From: Litomosoides sigmodontis
Taxonomy: Eukaryota > Nematoda > Chromadorea > Rhabditida > Onchocercidae
Assembly (NCBI GenBank): GCA_963070105.1
Contig: OY718808.1
Coordinates: 1,690,738 to 1,754,737, forward strand
Direction of reading: 5' to 3'
Length of the DNA: 64,000 nucleotides
Shown here piece after piece: positions 13,101 through 23,326 of the stretch (its first letter is position 1; the number at the start of each line of letters is the position of its first letter). Both the position numbers and the translations under genes were made by a program. Under the pieces are notes generated by a model. It did no database searches, was not told where the DNA came from, and saw only the letters and a list, made by a program, of their open reading frames with translations.

Positions 13101-14561
13101 TTTTATCAATGTTCGATTGTTTTGTGAAAAAAGTGAAAATTTGTTAGTCGGAATGGATGAGATTGATGAAACAGAGTACTGTTTGTTTACGCTCCTTTGG
13201 AAGGATTATTTGTTAAACGTATTTTAATAAATTTTTGTGAATAACAGAAAAAGAGGTATGTAAATAAAATGAATTTATTGATATGAGAAAATTATGAATG
13301 CAATTTATTATATTATTAGATAGTGGTAACAATGGTGACGGCTCACGTGAAACACTTGTTGCGGCACGTCGACAACCAGTAAGAGTGATTATTCACAATC
13401 CTGGTGTTCGTCGTTCATCATTAGCTTCTACAACAGCTAACAACCATCAAAGTCATCAACAGTCGAATAAAAGTGATTCAGCGAATGAATTGGATGCATT
13501 ACCAACACATCCATTAAAACGTGGTCGTATGATTAGTACTGGTCGACCATCGTTAGATTTTGAAAAAATGCGAGAGGTTAGCAATTGGTTTTTTGCAAGT
13601 AAAAGATGAATTGGATAAATGTGATAAAAAATTAAGGGCTAAAAATTATAAATTGAAAATTAACAAATTAAAATTTTTCACTCAAACTTTTTTTTCCTCA
13701 TGGAACTATAATTGAAGTATCAATTTATCGTAGTAATTTTTGATTTACATCAATAATCATTCTATCATATGATAGAATGAATAAACAAACAGCTAAATAT
13801 GAATTGTAATATATGATCACTCAGTGAAAAAAACTCACCTGATTGTTTCATTGATCATTTCATCGGATAAATAAGTATTTTCATAATTAAAAAAAAAAAA
13901 CTCTATGGACTAAATTACTCATATTTTATTGTAGCGCTTAGTGGTAAGCAATGTTTGTGGCATTGGATCTCAAGAATTTGTCGATTCAGCGATGGGTAGT
14001 AGTGATAAAGATATTGAGAAACGAAAAGTAAGCATTTTATTTTATGCGAATTCTTTATTAAATTATTATTATATATAAATTGATTAAATTTTCTTAACTA
14101 AGGAAAAATTTCATTCGTAATTTAATTAGATGAGAGTTAATTAGATGCTGTTATATGGTTGCAATATGCTGACTAAATTGCACTTCCATAATTTAGCTAT
14201 TGTTTAGATTAAAATTATGTCGTGCAATCTTCATTTTCCTCCGGTCAATAATGTCATCCATTAAGGATGGAGTAGGAAGAGAGTGTTACCAATCGGTCTT
14301 TTACCATTTCTGATATTAAAAGAAGGAATACTTTTGCAGCAGGATTGGGCGCTAACAACTTTTACCTCAGGCGGACGTCGCTGTCCACAACAGCAGCAGA
14401 TGCGCTGCCAACAAACCGATTGCACATTCCGACCCGTCGATTGTGACGGTACACAAACGGGTTGTGTTGGTGGCGGTGGTAGTGGTAGTGGTGGTGGCGG
14501 TGGTGGTGGCGGTAGCAGTGGTGGTGGTGGTGGTAGTAGTAGTAGTAATGGTGACCAATGA
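1165..14561 (+). CDS. Unrecognised large protein, 3' end only (7 exons)
   Basis: Seven exons join in one open frame of about 387 codons: 1165-1258, 7946-8056, 10450-10618, 12872-13088, 13320-13576, 13935-14027 and 14340-14561 (TGA). Every junction is GT-AG and the phases agree. The 5' end lies outside the window. I do not recognise the protein. The visible part is hydrophilic and low in predicted order. It has a Ser/Pro stretch (SSPPNLTSSPPLASEFETD), a Thr run, basic patches (RPVTRRRY, TKLRFGRETSKSPVSP, RRQPVRVIIHNPGVRRSS), Asn/Gln-rich segments, then a Cys/Gln-rich segment and a terminal Gly/Ser run. No transmembrane segment or catalytic motif is visible. This looks like the regulatory C-terminal tail of a large signalling, channel or scaffold protein, but that is a guess. 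Introns of 6.7, 2.4 and 2.3 kb are unusually long. The exon structure is well supported; the identity is unknown. Confidence 0.75.
2041..2240. repeat. TTA-rich microsatellite with a 12-base higher-order unit
   Basis: This tract of TTA triplets is broken at regular 12-base steps (TTATTATTATTG repeated at about 2088-2170). It then passes into TTATTTA-like and ATTA units. It lies inside the 6.7 kb intron. Apparent poly-Leu or poly-Ile reading frames here are repeat artefacts. Confidence 0.9.
3812..3922 (+). repeat. Diverged direct repeat, period 69
   Basis: Copies at 3812-3853 and 3881-3922 share AATAYTAAAC near the start and the identical block AATTCTTATTTTAATTCTCA near the end. They are separated by 27 bases and lie inside the large intron. 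Confidence 0.6.
4725..4830 (+). repeat. Degenerate GAAT/GGAT tetranucleotide repeat
   Basis: GAATGAATGAATGAAT-like units with GGA and GTGA variants run through this part of the intron. Reverse-strand reading frames over it are low-complexity shadows. Confidence 0.75.
5195..5295 (+). repeat. G-rich GGAGGGAGGA repeat
   Basis: This purine tract on the + strand contains several GGG runs separated by AGGA, a striking G-rich island in A+T-rich DNA. Four GGG runs lie between about 5222 and 5252, so a G-quadruplex is possible. Confidence 0.7.
5472..5545 (+). repeat. GATA tetranucleotide microsatellite
   Basis: The tract is (GATA)n with occasional GGAT and GGTG interruptions, in the same long intron as the GAAT and GGAGGGA repeats. 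Confidence 0.85.
13758..13779. repeat. Perfect 22-base palindrome
   Basis: The arm CATTCTATCAT is followed directly by its exact reverse complement ATGATAGAATG with no loop, in the intron between 13576 and 13935. Confidence 0.85.
14466..14548 (+). repeat. Coding GGT/GGC/AGT triplet repeat
   Basis: A run of GGT, GGC and AGT codons in the last exon of the first gene encodes a Gly/Ser tail just before the stop codon at 14559-14561. In the other frames and strand it gives spurious Thr-rich and Pro-rich readings. Confidence 0.85.
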
Positions 14562-16003
14562 TTTGTCACATCATGATTTCAGGCTCAGGTGAACCAGACA
14601 ATCTTTTCTTTCCCTTTTTTTTTCTTATTTCCCTCCCTCTCTTGCTTTTTGTTCCTCTCTCTCTGTCACCAATATTCCTATTAAAAAGTAAAAAAAACTT
14701 TTATTTTATTTATCTGTTTTATTGCTTATTTTCTATTTCTTTTTTTTGAGCAAAAATTTAGACAAATTAAAATTTTTTGAATTAAAAATTATATGCATAG
14801 ATATATAATACGTAGGCGGTATCCTTTCAAGCAGACAGAAATCGGCAATTACTGTAAGGAAGTGTTCTTGTTGTTAATTTTATACCATTATCACCATCAC
14901 TATCATTGTCATTATCGTTATCGTTATCATTATCACATTTTTATTATCCATTTACTTACTCATTTATGAAGTGTTTTTCGAAAATTTCAACAATTTTTTT
15001 AACATGGTTTTTTTTGCCATTCTTTCGAACTTCTGTACTTTTTATCGATTGTACTTCTGCATTTTTTTTTGTCAGAAACAACTTTTCAGGATATTCCAAT
15101 TTAATTATTTTCTATGATAGTTGTAGGCGTTTCAATGTGATTTTGATATCTGCAACAAATTTGCACCTACTCAAGCAATGCCTTGTAAACCATCTCTGTC
15201 TTCCGCACTGCTCCCTCTTACTCTACTAAAATTCATATTGATTGAGTAATAAGGTTCAAATTGCTAGGAGTTTGAAGTTATTTTTTTCAGGCAAAGGATT
15301 AAAAACCGTATAATTAAATTAAATTTTAATTTAATCTGAACTAAACTTTTTCTAAATAAGAGAAGGATAGCCAATTCTGTTACCACCCAAATTAACGATG
15401 TTTGTTTTTTCTTTTGCTTTATTGCTATGGCTTAATTTATTAGCTTATGTAAAAAGCCTTTCATTGAGTTAGTAAGAAGCAAAAAAAAAATCATTAGGCT
15501 TTTAAAATCTGTCGCAGATTATGATGTACATGCTTTTTCGGAGTATATATTATATATATTCATTTCAAACTTTAACTTTTCTTTTTTTTCTTAATGATAA
15601 TATCATCATCATCATCATCCATTTACCTCTTCCCCACTCACTCAAATTCATAGGAGTAAAAGTGAAAAAAAAAAGGAAAACGATAATGAATATGTGTAGT
15701 TTAAACGAAGGAAAAAAAACAACAACAATAACAAATTTCCTTTTTTTTTGTTTTATTTTGAGTTTTATTTTGATTTAAAAATTATTTTACAAAAGTAACA
15801 AGATAGTAGGGAACAGTGTTCTCTAAAACAATGTGTATTCTGTATTTTAGATAGGATATCACGAAGTCGATTTGCTCAAGGTATCAGCTCATGTTTCACA
15901 TTGTTTTATTCAAATTTTTTTCCTAAAAAAAACAAAAAAATCATTAGCACATACATATCACTAAAATTACAACGATGAGAAAATGTTTCAGTGAAGGTAA
16001 AAG

Positions 16004-16105
16004 CATGAACTGATACTAGCATTGATAATATTCTTAATCATTTTTATCAATGCATCATTAAACCACAGTTATGGCATATTTTGATATTTTTTGCATCAGT
16101 TCATG
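16004..16105. repeat. Nested inverted repeats
   Basis: The outer 11-base arms CATGAACTGAT (16004-16014) and ATCAGTTCATG (16095-16105) enclose 10-base arms GCATTGATAA (16019-16028) and TTATCAATGC (16044-16053). A related sequence, GTATCAGCTCATG, occurs at about 15881. The fold is interrupted, so it is not a clean single stem. Confidence 0.5.
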
Positions 16106-16943
16106 TATATGCATATATCAATTAGTAAATTTCATTTTGAAAAAAAAATTTTTTGTCCTTAAATTGTAAACATATAATCAAAATATGCTAGGCTACCATT
16201 ACATTGTTATTATTGTTTTCGCGTCGTGATCTCCTCACATTGTATGAGCATATCTGTTCCTCTAATTACAAAATGTTTTTTCCTTTTTTAAAAAAACCCA
16301 ACAAAAAAACAAAAAAATAAAAATAAAAAAAAACAAAACACAGCAGGAAAAGACGAGGATTAAGATTGGAAAAATTTCCTCCTTTTTTGGTTTGTTTGTT
16401 TGTTTGTTTGTTTGTTTTGGAATTTTCAAAATTTTTAACATTTTATTAAAATTATTTTCTTTTTCCTTTTTTTCCCTTTTTTCTCTCATTCTCTCTCCCA
16501 AATTATCATTATATACTATTTGATGATTGATTATTAATTAAATATCCGAAATATTTGAATTACTCATCCATTTTTCTCTCTCTCTCTCTCTCCCTCTGTT
16601 TTACCCAACCGTATATATACCATGAAAAATGTTAATTCGTCAAATTTCTCTCCTTTTGTACTTCATTTTGTACTACTGTATGCCACTATTTTTGCTCTAT
16701 GTTTTTTTTAATTCTTTTCTTGTTTTTGAACTCTTCAATTCTTCTTATTCCTCTTTGTTTATCTTCAATGCTTTTTGATGCATAAAGAATTGAAATAGCA
16801 AAAGCATTGTTTTCAGAGATAAATTTCAGTTCACTTTCTTTAACAGTTTGCTTTAATTGCATCATTCTGAAATTCCCAAGAAATGGAATGTGCAACGATG
16901 AATATTTTTGCTAAAGTAATTGACAAGCATAATTGATGATAGG

Positions 16944-16989
16944 AAGTAAACTGTTTAGTTATTTTTGTAAATAACTAAACAGTTTACTT
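16944..16989. repeat. Perfect 21-bp inverted repeat with 4-base loop
   Basis: The arm at 16944-16964 begins AAGTAAACTGTTTAG. It pairs exactly with 16969-16989 across a TTGT loop. A T-rich tract follows on the + strand. No ORF overlaps it. It could be a foldback element, a small structured RNA or a recent palindromic duplication. Confidence 0.85.
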
Positions 16990-18970
16990 TTTTTCTTTTT
17001 TTTTCGTTTTAAATTCCCTCCATTTTTTTCCACCAATTTTCTTCCTTTTTGATCACATTTTTCATTTTCATTTAAGACATTTTCCTCATGTGCTTGCTTC
17101 TTTTTTGCATTTTAGTTTCCTTTTCCTCCTTTTCATCTTTAATTTCATTTTATTTTTTGATTTCATGGAAATTCCTATGAGGAAATTAGAGAAAATGATT
17201 ATGATATTGCTCTTTTTTTTTTGCACTAACGTTCTTTAAGGTTGAGTTTTCTTTTTTTGTTATTTAAAGGAATTTTGCCTATTTAAAAATTATTCCTTTG
17301 TTAATTGAATTTTAACAAATTCATAAATGTCTTCATGAAAATAAAGTGATACTAATATTAAATGAGAAAAGTTTTACATGTATTATTTTTATTACTGTTC
17401 ATTGAATGAAGTGAAATTGCGAAGTTTTTTTTTCGCGTAATTATTTTTTCCGTTATTAACTATTCTGATGACTTTTGCAACTTTATTTTTCATTCCTACT
17501 ACACTGTTATTACTCTACCACTACTGCTACTACTAATTTATTACCACTAAATTTCATTGGTTTTCAAATTTTCTGCCTTTTTTGTTTTCTTTCTCCACCA
17601 ACCCCTGTACACTTTCAACAATCATTTCCACCACCACTGATAACACAAATTTTGTTTTGTTTCATTTTCTTTGAGAATTGTTTAGCTATGCACGGAAATC
17701 TTTTCACATACCGCATCTCATTCATATCCGATCCGATTTAATTAATTAATTTATTTATTCAATGAAAATTGCCAATTCAAGATTATTAAAGCAAAAGCGT
17801 TGAGCTCTTGGTGAACAAGTGAATAATGAGTGAAGAATATAAATTTTAATAAAGAAAAAAAAGGAAGCATTAACACTCCGGCATACATACAAAAACATGA
17901 AATGCAAGCTTGATGCATCATTTGAAGTGTTAGGCTAATTTTATCACATTTTTGATAAATTTTAAAAATTGAAAAAATGAAATTAAAATAAGGATTGCTT
18001 GCATTATATCACTAATTGAACGTTTTTTTCTTTTTTTTTTTGCTATAGCATACATTTTAAATGCATTACATACGATTTTAGCACAACTGAAGGACATGTG
18101 ATTTTTAAGGCGCCTCTCCTCATTTCACATTTCAGCACCTTTTTGTGGCGTAAATTTTATTGCATTTTACAAAGCTTTTTTTTCCACAATCATTAGTGAA
18201 TGATTGTTGATCGATCGATCGATCAGTCGTCAAACGATTGCTGGCCGATCAGTAAAGAGAAAAAAGAGATGTATGAAAATAAAATGTGTGAGTGAAATGT
18301 GTTAGCGTTGAATTCAAACAACTTGATGCTATCACTTTTGCTACTCCAAAATATTTAGCTGAACCTGAATTACGAATAATTGAAACAATGATATCATTAT
18401 CGTGCTACTGAAGAAAGTTAAATTTTGACGGTTTCAAAATTAATTCTAAAAGTTGGAACTTTCAATTGAAGTTTTATAATTTGCTACACGTAAAGAACAC
18501 TATGTAGTAATATAAAGGATTAATTTAAAAAATTCACATAAACCTTTGTCTTTCCAAACAATTCAGTGAAATAATAAATATACTAAATTTACTTTTAAAT
18601 TTAAAATAAATTAAAATTTCATAAGTTATTCAGCATTTAGCAGGAAAGTTTCTCTCCAAAAATTTGAGTACTAATGAAATATTTTGAATGAGAGGCATCA
18701 CTGTTCCGTTGTTCCGTTTTTTTTGCGGCACTTAATTGAAATGTTCATCTTTTTTTTGTCGTATGCTTTTACATCCATCTACTTTATTTACAAAATTAAA
18801 TTTGAATTAAAAAGTTTGAAATTAAACAGTCGAATTTTACCTTTAATTTATTTATATTTTATCAAATTTAATTTTATAAATATATTCATTTATCCTGCGC
18901 GCAACATTTCTCGTGAGAATTTCATAATCGTTTTGAAGAGAACTATGACTATCATTTCGTAGAATTGCTT

Positions 18971-18972
<2 letters not shown>

Positions 18973-19016
<44 letters not shown>
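18973..19016 (+). repeat. GT dinucleotide microsatellite
   Basis: (GT)n of about 20 units, in gene-free sequence. Confidence 0.95.
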
Positions 19017-19017
<1 letters not shown>

Positions 19018-19254
19018 GGTGTTTTGCCAATAAATGTATGATTTTCAAAATTCAAAGCTATCGAGCTTATTTATTTCAACATATGGTAGTCTGTCGGTAT
19101 AAGCTGTAATCACTGATAACAAAGCAGCAGGAGCAGTCTGTTAGATCTATTTAGATTAATGATAGTCAAATGTTCCTGCAAAACCTAATAGCTGCTGGAG
19201 CCTTATTTTGAGATGAGGAGAAAATTCATCTTTTCGCTTCTTCCCAATTTCATC

Positions 19255-19345
19255 ACGTCTTGATTTCACGTATGCAAAATAATAAGTCTTCATTTCACGT
19301 GCGTAAAAATGATGAGTCTTCATTTCACATATGGAAATGTTCACA
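19255..19345 (+). repeat. Three imperfect tandem units of about 30 bp
   Basis: Units begin GTCTTGATTTCACGTATG, GTCTTCATTTCACGTGCG and GTCTTCATTTCACATATG, each about 29-30 bases long. The conserved core is GTCTTSATTTCAC. Confidence 0.7.
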
Positions 19346-20195
19346 GCATAATTTTACGACGGTGTTCGGCATATGTTAAAAGAAAAAAAAAAAAGCAAAG
19401 CAAAAGAAGGAGAAAGTTTTAACAATATTATTCCATCACATTGTATTAGAAAAATTTCATAAAAACAGTTAATTAAATAATTACTAGCAAGAAAGTGCTG
19501 GAAATAAAATTATCCCACTCATTAAGTGCACTAGAAAATTGAGAAAGCTAAAATCAAACAAACGACACTGATGAAGGCATAAATCATTTTGCAATTTGAA
19601 ATTTCTCAGAGTTTTTCATTTCGTTTTTTTCATTTTTTTTTTGTTAAAGCTAAATCAATGATTGTTCATTCTTCCTGTAAAAAAAATGCCTTTGCAGAGA
19701 CCGATTGATGAAGACAAAGAGAGAATGAATGAGTAATGAATGGCGCGGTAATACCATGTCGGTATTTTTCTAACAAAAAGAGGAAATTTTTAAAATATCT
19801 CCGCAATGCTTCTTCCAATTTCACGAGCATCATTTTTGGCTCTCCTTCACTCTCCAATGATTTATAAATTATCATCATTTACTTTGTGAGAAAAAAAAGA
19901 GCGAAAAAGATTTAGCAACTAATGCACCAAATGATTGAAAGTAAAAACTTTTCGCGCATTCAAAAAAAATTTTAGCTCAAAATTTGTTGAAAATTTATTG
20001 CTATTTGTTGTGATGGTGGTGGTGTTAGAGGAGGATAAAGTAAATTTAAACAATGTGCAACTAAATTTCAGTCATTTAATTTCTACAATGGATGATAATG
20101 ATGATGATAACATAATGTACAACAGATAGTAGTTCAATTAGTAATTCAGGAGAACGGCAAGATCATAAAGGAAGGGAGCAAAATGAAAATGGAAG

Positions 20196-20252
20196 TGTTT
20201 GCATATTTGATGCAACAAATGCTACACATTTGTTGCATCAGCGACACAAACA
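20196..20252. repeat. Hairpin with perfect 14-bp stem and outer 6-bp stem
   Basis: TGATGCAACAAATG (20208-20221) and CATTTGTTGCATCA (20227-20240) are exact reverse complements around a CTACA loop. The outer arms TGTTTG (20196-20201) and CAAACA (20247-20252) extend it beyond an internal loop. Confidence 0.8.
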
Positions 20253-20729
20253 TTTGAAATTTATCAAAATTTCTTTTCCACGACTGATCATCTCAAAAAA
20301 AGGGAGAAAAAAAAATATCGAAACCGTTGCAAAATCATCCAACCTTTTAGAGGTGCTAAAATGATGTAGAAGGAATGAGTGGAAGAGGATAGATTGGCAC
20401 TAATGTTGTTGTTAATTGGTGATAAAACGATTTGCAATTATCGCACACCGTCAGAAAAATTAAAATGAAAACTTTTCAGAAATTAACAATTTCCAAATTT
20501 GCATTTAAATGGAGTTCTGAACGAGTAAGTAAGTAACACTTCCAACTTCTAATATCGCAAAAAGTAAAGGATAAAAAGGAATTTTTTTTCCAACAATTTT
20601 GCTTGCTGTTACTTGTGCCATGGAATCATATCATCAATTAATTGCATGAAATTTAGAATGCAAAAAGAATTGACAGCAACAATTCCCTAATCTGAGAGTA
20701 TTCCTCAATTACTGAGTGAAAAGAGAGGA

Positions 20730-20765
<36 letters not shown>

Positions 20766-20775
20766 GGGCGCAACA

Positions 20776-20815
20776 AATTTTGCATACTATTTAACAATTT
20801 TGCATACTATTTAAC
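20776..20815 (+). repeat. 20-bp exact tandem duplication
   Basis: The unit AATTTTGCATACTATTTAAC is present twice in direct tandem, just after a GA-rich microsatellite. Confidence 0.85.
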
Positions 20816-20926
20816 CTTCGTTAAATTTCTGAAATGACAACCCGTCACAGTAATAATCTATTTTTGATGACATTTGATTACACAAAATTAAATTTTCCTT
20901 TAAAATAGTCCTATTTTCATGGCCAC

Positions 20927-20933
20927 ACCACAC

Positions 20934-20969
<36 letters not shown>
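20927..20969 (+). repeat. CA dinucleotide microsatellite
   Basis: (CA)n with two CGCA interruptions. Confidence 0.9.
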
Positions 20970-20970
<1 letters not shown>

Positions 20971-21928
20971 TAAAATCATGGTACAAAGAAGGGGATCAAG
21001 GAGAGGAGTTTCTCCCTCTTTTTTTTTCATTAAAAATGCTAATTAAAACTTTGCAAGAGATTTTTTGAATTTCTAAAATAACAATCAAAGATCACAAGTG
21101 CTATAGTTATCATCATCAATCATACACATACCATACAATCTTCATGGGAAATCCATCTTCAATGATTGGAAAGGAAAAGAAATGAAACGAATTTCCAACC
21201 GGCACACTCATTTATTCAATCAAGCATTTTACATTCATTCATTCATTCATTCATTCATCTCTTTCCCTTTCCTTCCCTCTCCCTCTCTCTCTCTCTCTAT
21301 CTCTATCTCTGTTTCACTAATTTGCGTTAGGAGTAAAGTTTTTCTGATTCAATGGGGATTGAATGAAATGATGACAACAATTTTGAGTTAGCGTAAGCTA
21401 TTGAACTCATTTATTTTTTTCAGCCTCATTCTTGAAATGAATTCTTTTTGAATTTTTCAAATTTTTCAAGAAAATAAAACTTTTTCAGATAATTGGCGCA
21501 GTCGAAAATCTCCTACATTAAATGATCTAAAATTTTGAAGTTTTCATTAAGAAACTTTATTGGTGTATTAATGTTCATATCAACTTAATCACCCATTCAA
21601 CAACTCTCAACTTAATTGAATGAAATTTGATAATAATTGAAAATCTCCTCCGGCCATTTCATTATTTCTCTTTTTATTAAATATTTCTCCTATTACTTGA
21701 TGAGTTGTAATGTTAACTAACTGTTAACAGCACAAATATTACTCTCATTTTAAATTTAATTTAGGGATTCATTTAGGAATAGCGCTAAATGAACTATTTT
21801 ATGATATGCTCTGAGATGATGCGATGTGATATGATAAGAGATGTGTGATAAGCGAATTCCACAATTACTATCGCTGCGTGATCATTTTGCGAAATAAATT
21901 CTTAGCCTACGAAGTAAAGTATTGGATT

Positions 21929-22047
21929 CACCTTGCATAAGCCATTTCCGGTTGAGTATATAGCAGTGATAGGATTGAGCTGATATGTGCAAGTGATATG
22001 TGATGCTATCAATGCCGCAAAATTTTTATTTCAAAAAGAAATTTATT
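21929..22047 (+). repeat. Left arm of a long inverted repeat
   Basis: This arm matches the reverse complement of 24973-25087 along its whole length with scattered substitutions and small gaps. Shared exact blocks include ATAGGATTGAGCTGATA, GTGATATGTGAT, TCAATGCCGCA and TTTTTATTTCAAAAAGAAAT. The two arms face each other around the secreted-protein gene at 22599-23326. This could be a pair of inverted mobile-element remnants or the ends of one larger element. Confidence 0.8.
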
Positions 22048-22598
22048 GCACGAACTGCTCTGTACAACTAAGCAAAACTTAAAAACACATTCTCTCATTA
22101 AACTATTTCACCTTTTTTTTTTTATTTTTTAGTGAAATATTTTACATTCATATAACTTTAGAGTACCAATCTCTCATGAACTGAGAGAACTAAGGAGTGA
22201 AAATTGTTATTTTTTTTTGCATAATTTTACACTGACACATATTAATCTTACGAATAATAATAATTCTCATGCGTATTTTGGGAAATTTTAATTTTTTTAA
22301 AACTAATCGTTTGATGATTAAAGTATGGATAATTTCGACACAGTGAGAAAGCAATGGAACGTTTCGCAATAGCTAAGAATGCTGCATAATTTTCACTTTA
22401 ATTAATTAGAACGAACTACTTCTATCTTTTAGGAGAATATTTGTTTTGCTAATTCCAATAAATGTTCATTTATTATTGTTTAAAATTCACTGATTTAACT
22501 AACTATCGTTGATGTGAGATTGACAGTTTACATTCCACAACAAATGCAATTTGCAGTAGTAGTAGAACAATTTTTGAGGTGAATTTAGTTCGAAATGA

Positions 22599-23326
22599 TC
22601 ATGACTCACTGGAGGTGAGTTCCGCTACAGTGGTTCCTTCCTGTGCTTCTCCAGCTGCGGTGCTGCTGCAAGAAGCGAAGTGACGGAAGGAAATTAATCA
22701 TTGGTCAAGTAAATGTGAAGTGAAAAAAACCAGAAAAAAACACCTACTCAGCTCCATTTCCACAAACAATCTTTCGGTACGGTCCATAGCAGATGTACGG
22801 ATAAGGTGGACATTGACAGCTTCTTCGCATGTGCAACGGACATGAGTAAAGCTTCCAACAAAGTAAATAGCTTTTGCCCATTGAAACAGCAGTAGCTTGT
22901 TGATCAACACCGTCTGTAACGCCGGCCATCGAGTCGTCGTCGTCCGTTAGCGATTGTCCATCTGTTGGTGCCAGTGTTTCAACGGCCAATTCAGTGGTTG
23001 GCATAGCTGTTGTATCTTCTACTGTTTCTACAAATGCAAAAAGCACACAAAATAATTCCTTCCACAAAATACTTCAATTTGAAATTTTCATGCAATTATC
23101 TTCTTCACATGCATTTTTCGGTGATTTAGTTTAGCATATCAAATTTTCTCACTTTCTTTTACGTATTTTTACTTGCAATTGCAATTTAGATTTACATATC
23201 TCATTTGTGGTGTTATTCGTCTAGGAAGATCAAACAGTGAACGAACAGAACAGACTTACCATCTTGGCCCAATACAACAATTGAAAAAATTTCGATTACA
23301 ATTACGCCGATAAGTTGCAGTTGCAT
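22599..23326 (-). CDS. Small secreted six-cysteine protein (3 exons)
   Basis: Exons on the minus strand are 23260-23326, 22748-23027 and 22599-22665, with matching phases (1, then 2), giving 137 residues. The N-terminus MQLQLIGVIVIEIFSIVVLG is a typical signal peptide. It is followed by an acidic Thr/Asp/Glu-rich segment (about residues 21-70) suited to O-glycosylation. Six cysteines lie at 79, 85, 93, 95, 102 and 111 (spacing C-x5-C-x7-C-x-C-x6-C-x8-C), which can form three disulfides. A short Ala/Glu/Thr/Ser tail follows. I do not recognise the family. If the second exon is read past its donor it stops after Gly-Ala-Glu at 22744, so a 116-residue form is possible. The better model uses the donor at 22747 and the TTGCAG acceptor at 22666-22671. 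Inferred to be exported, perhaps to the worm surface or secretions. Confidence 0.75.

Larger units (their letters stand above)
14562..22598. other. Gene-poor stretch with microsatellites and hairpins
   Basis: I find no exon chain on either strand over these 8 kb. The stretch holds poly-T and TC tracts, a (TTTG)n run near 16388-16416, GT and CA dinucleotide repeats, the perfect hairpin at 16944-16989, the hairpin at 20196-20252, and one arm of an inverted repeat at 21929-22047. Some of the left part may be 3' UTR of the first gene. Confidence 0.6.

Noticed and set aside
14261..14569. Antisense poly-Pro and poly-Thr frames
   Set aside because: They are shadows of the GGT/GGC coding repeat in the last exon of the + strand gene.
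16944..16989. MicroRNA precursor at the perfect hairpin
   Set aside because: The loop is 4 bases and the total 46 bases, shorter than usual precursors with a full 22-nt duplex plus loop; kept only as an unexplained hairpin.
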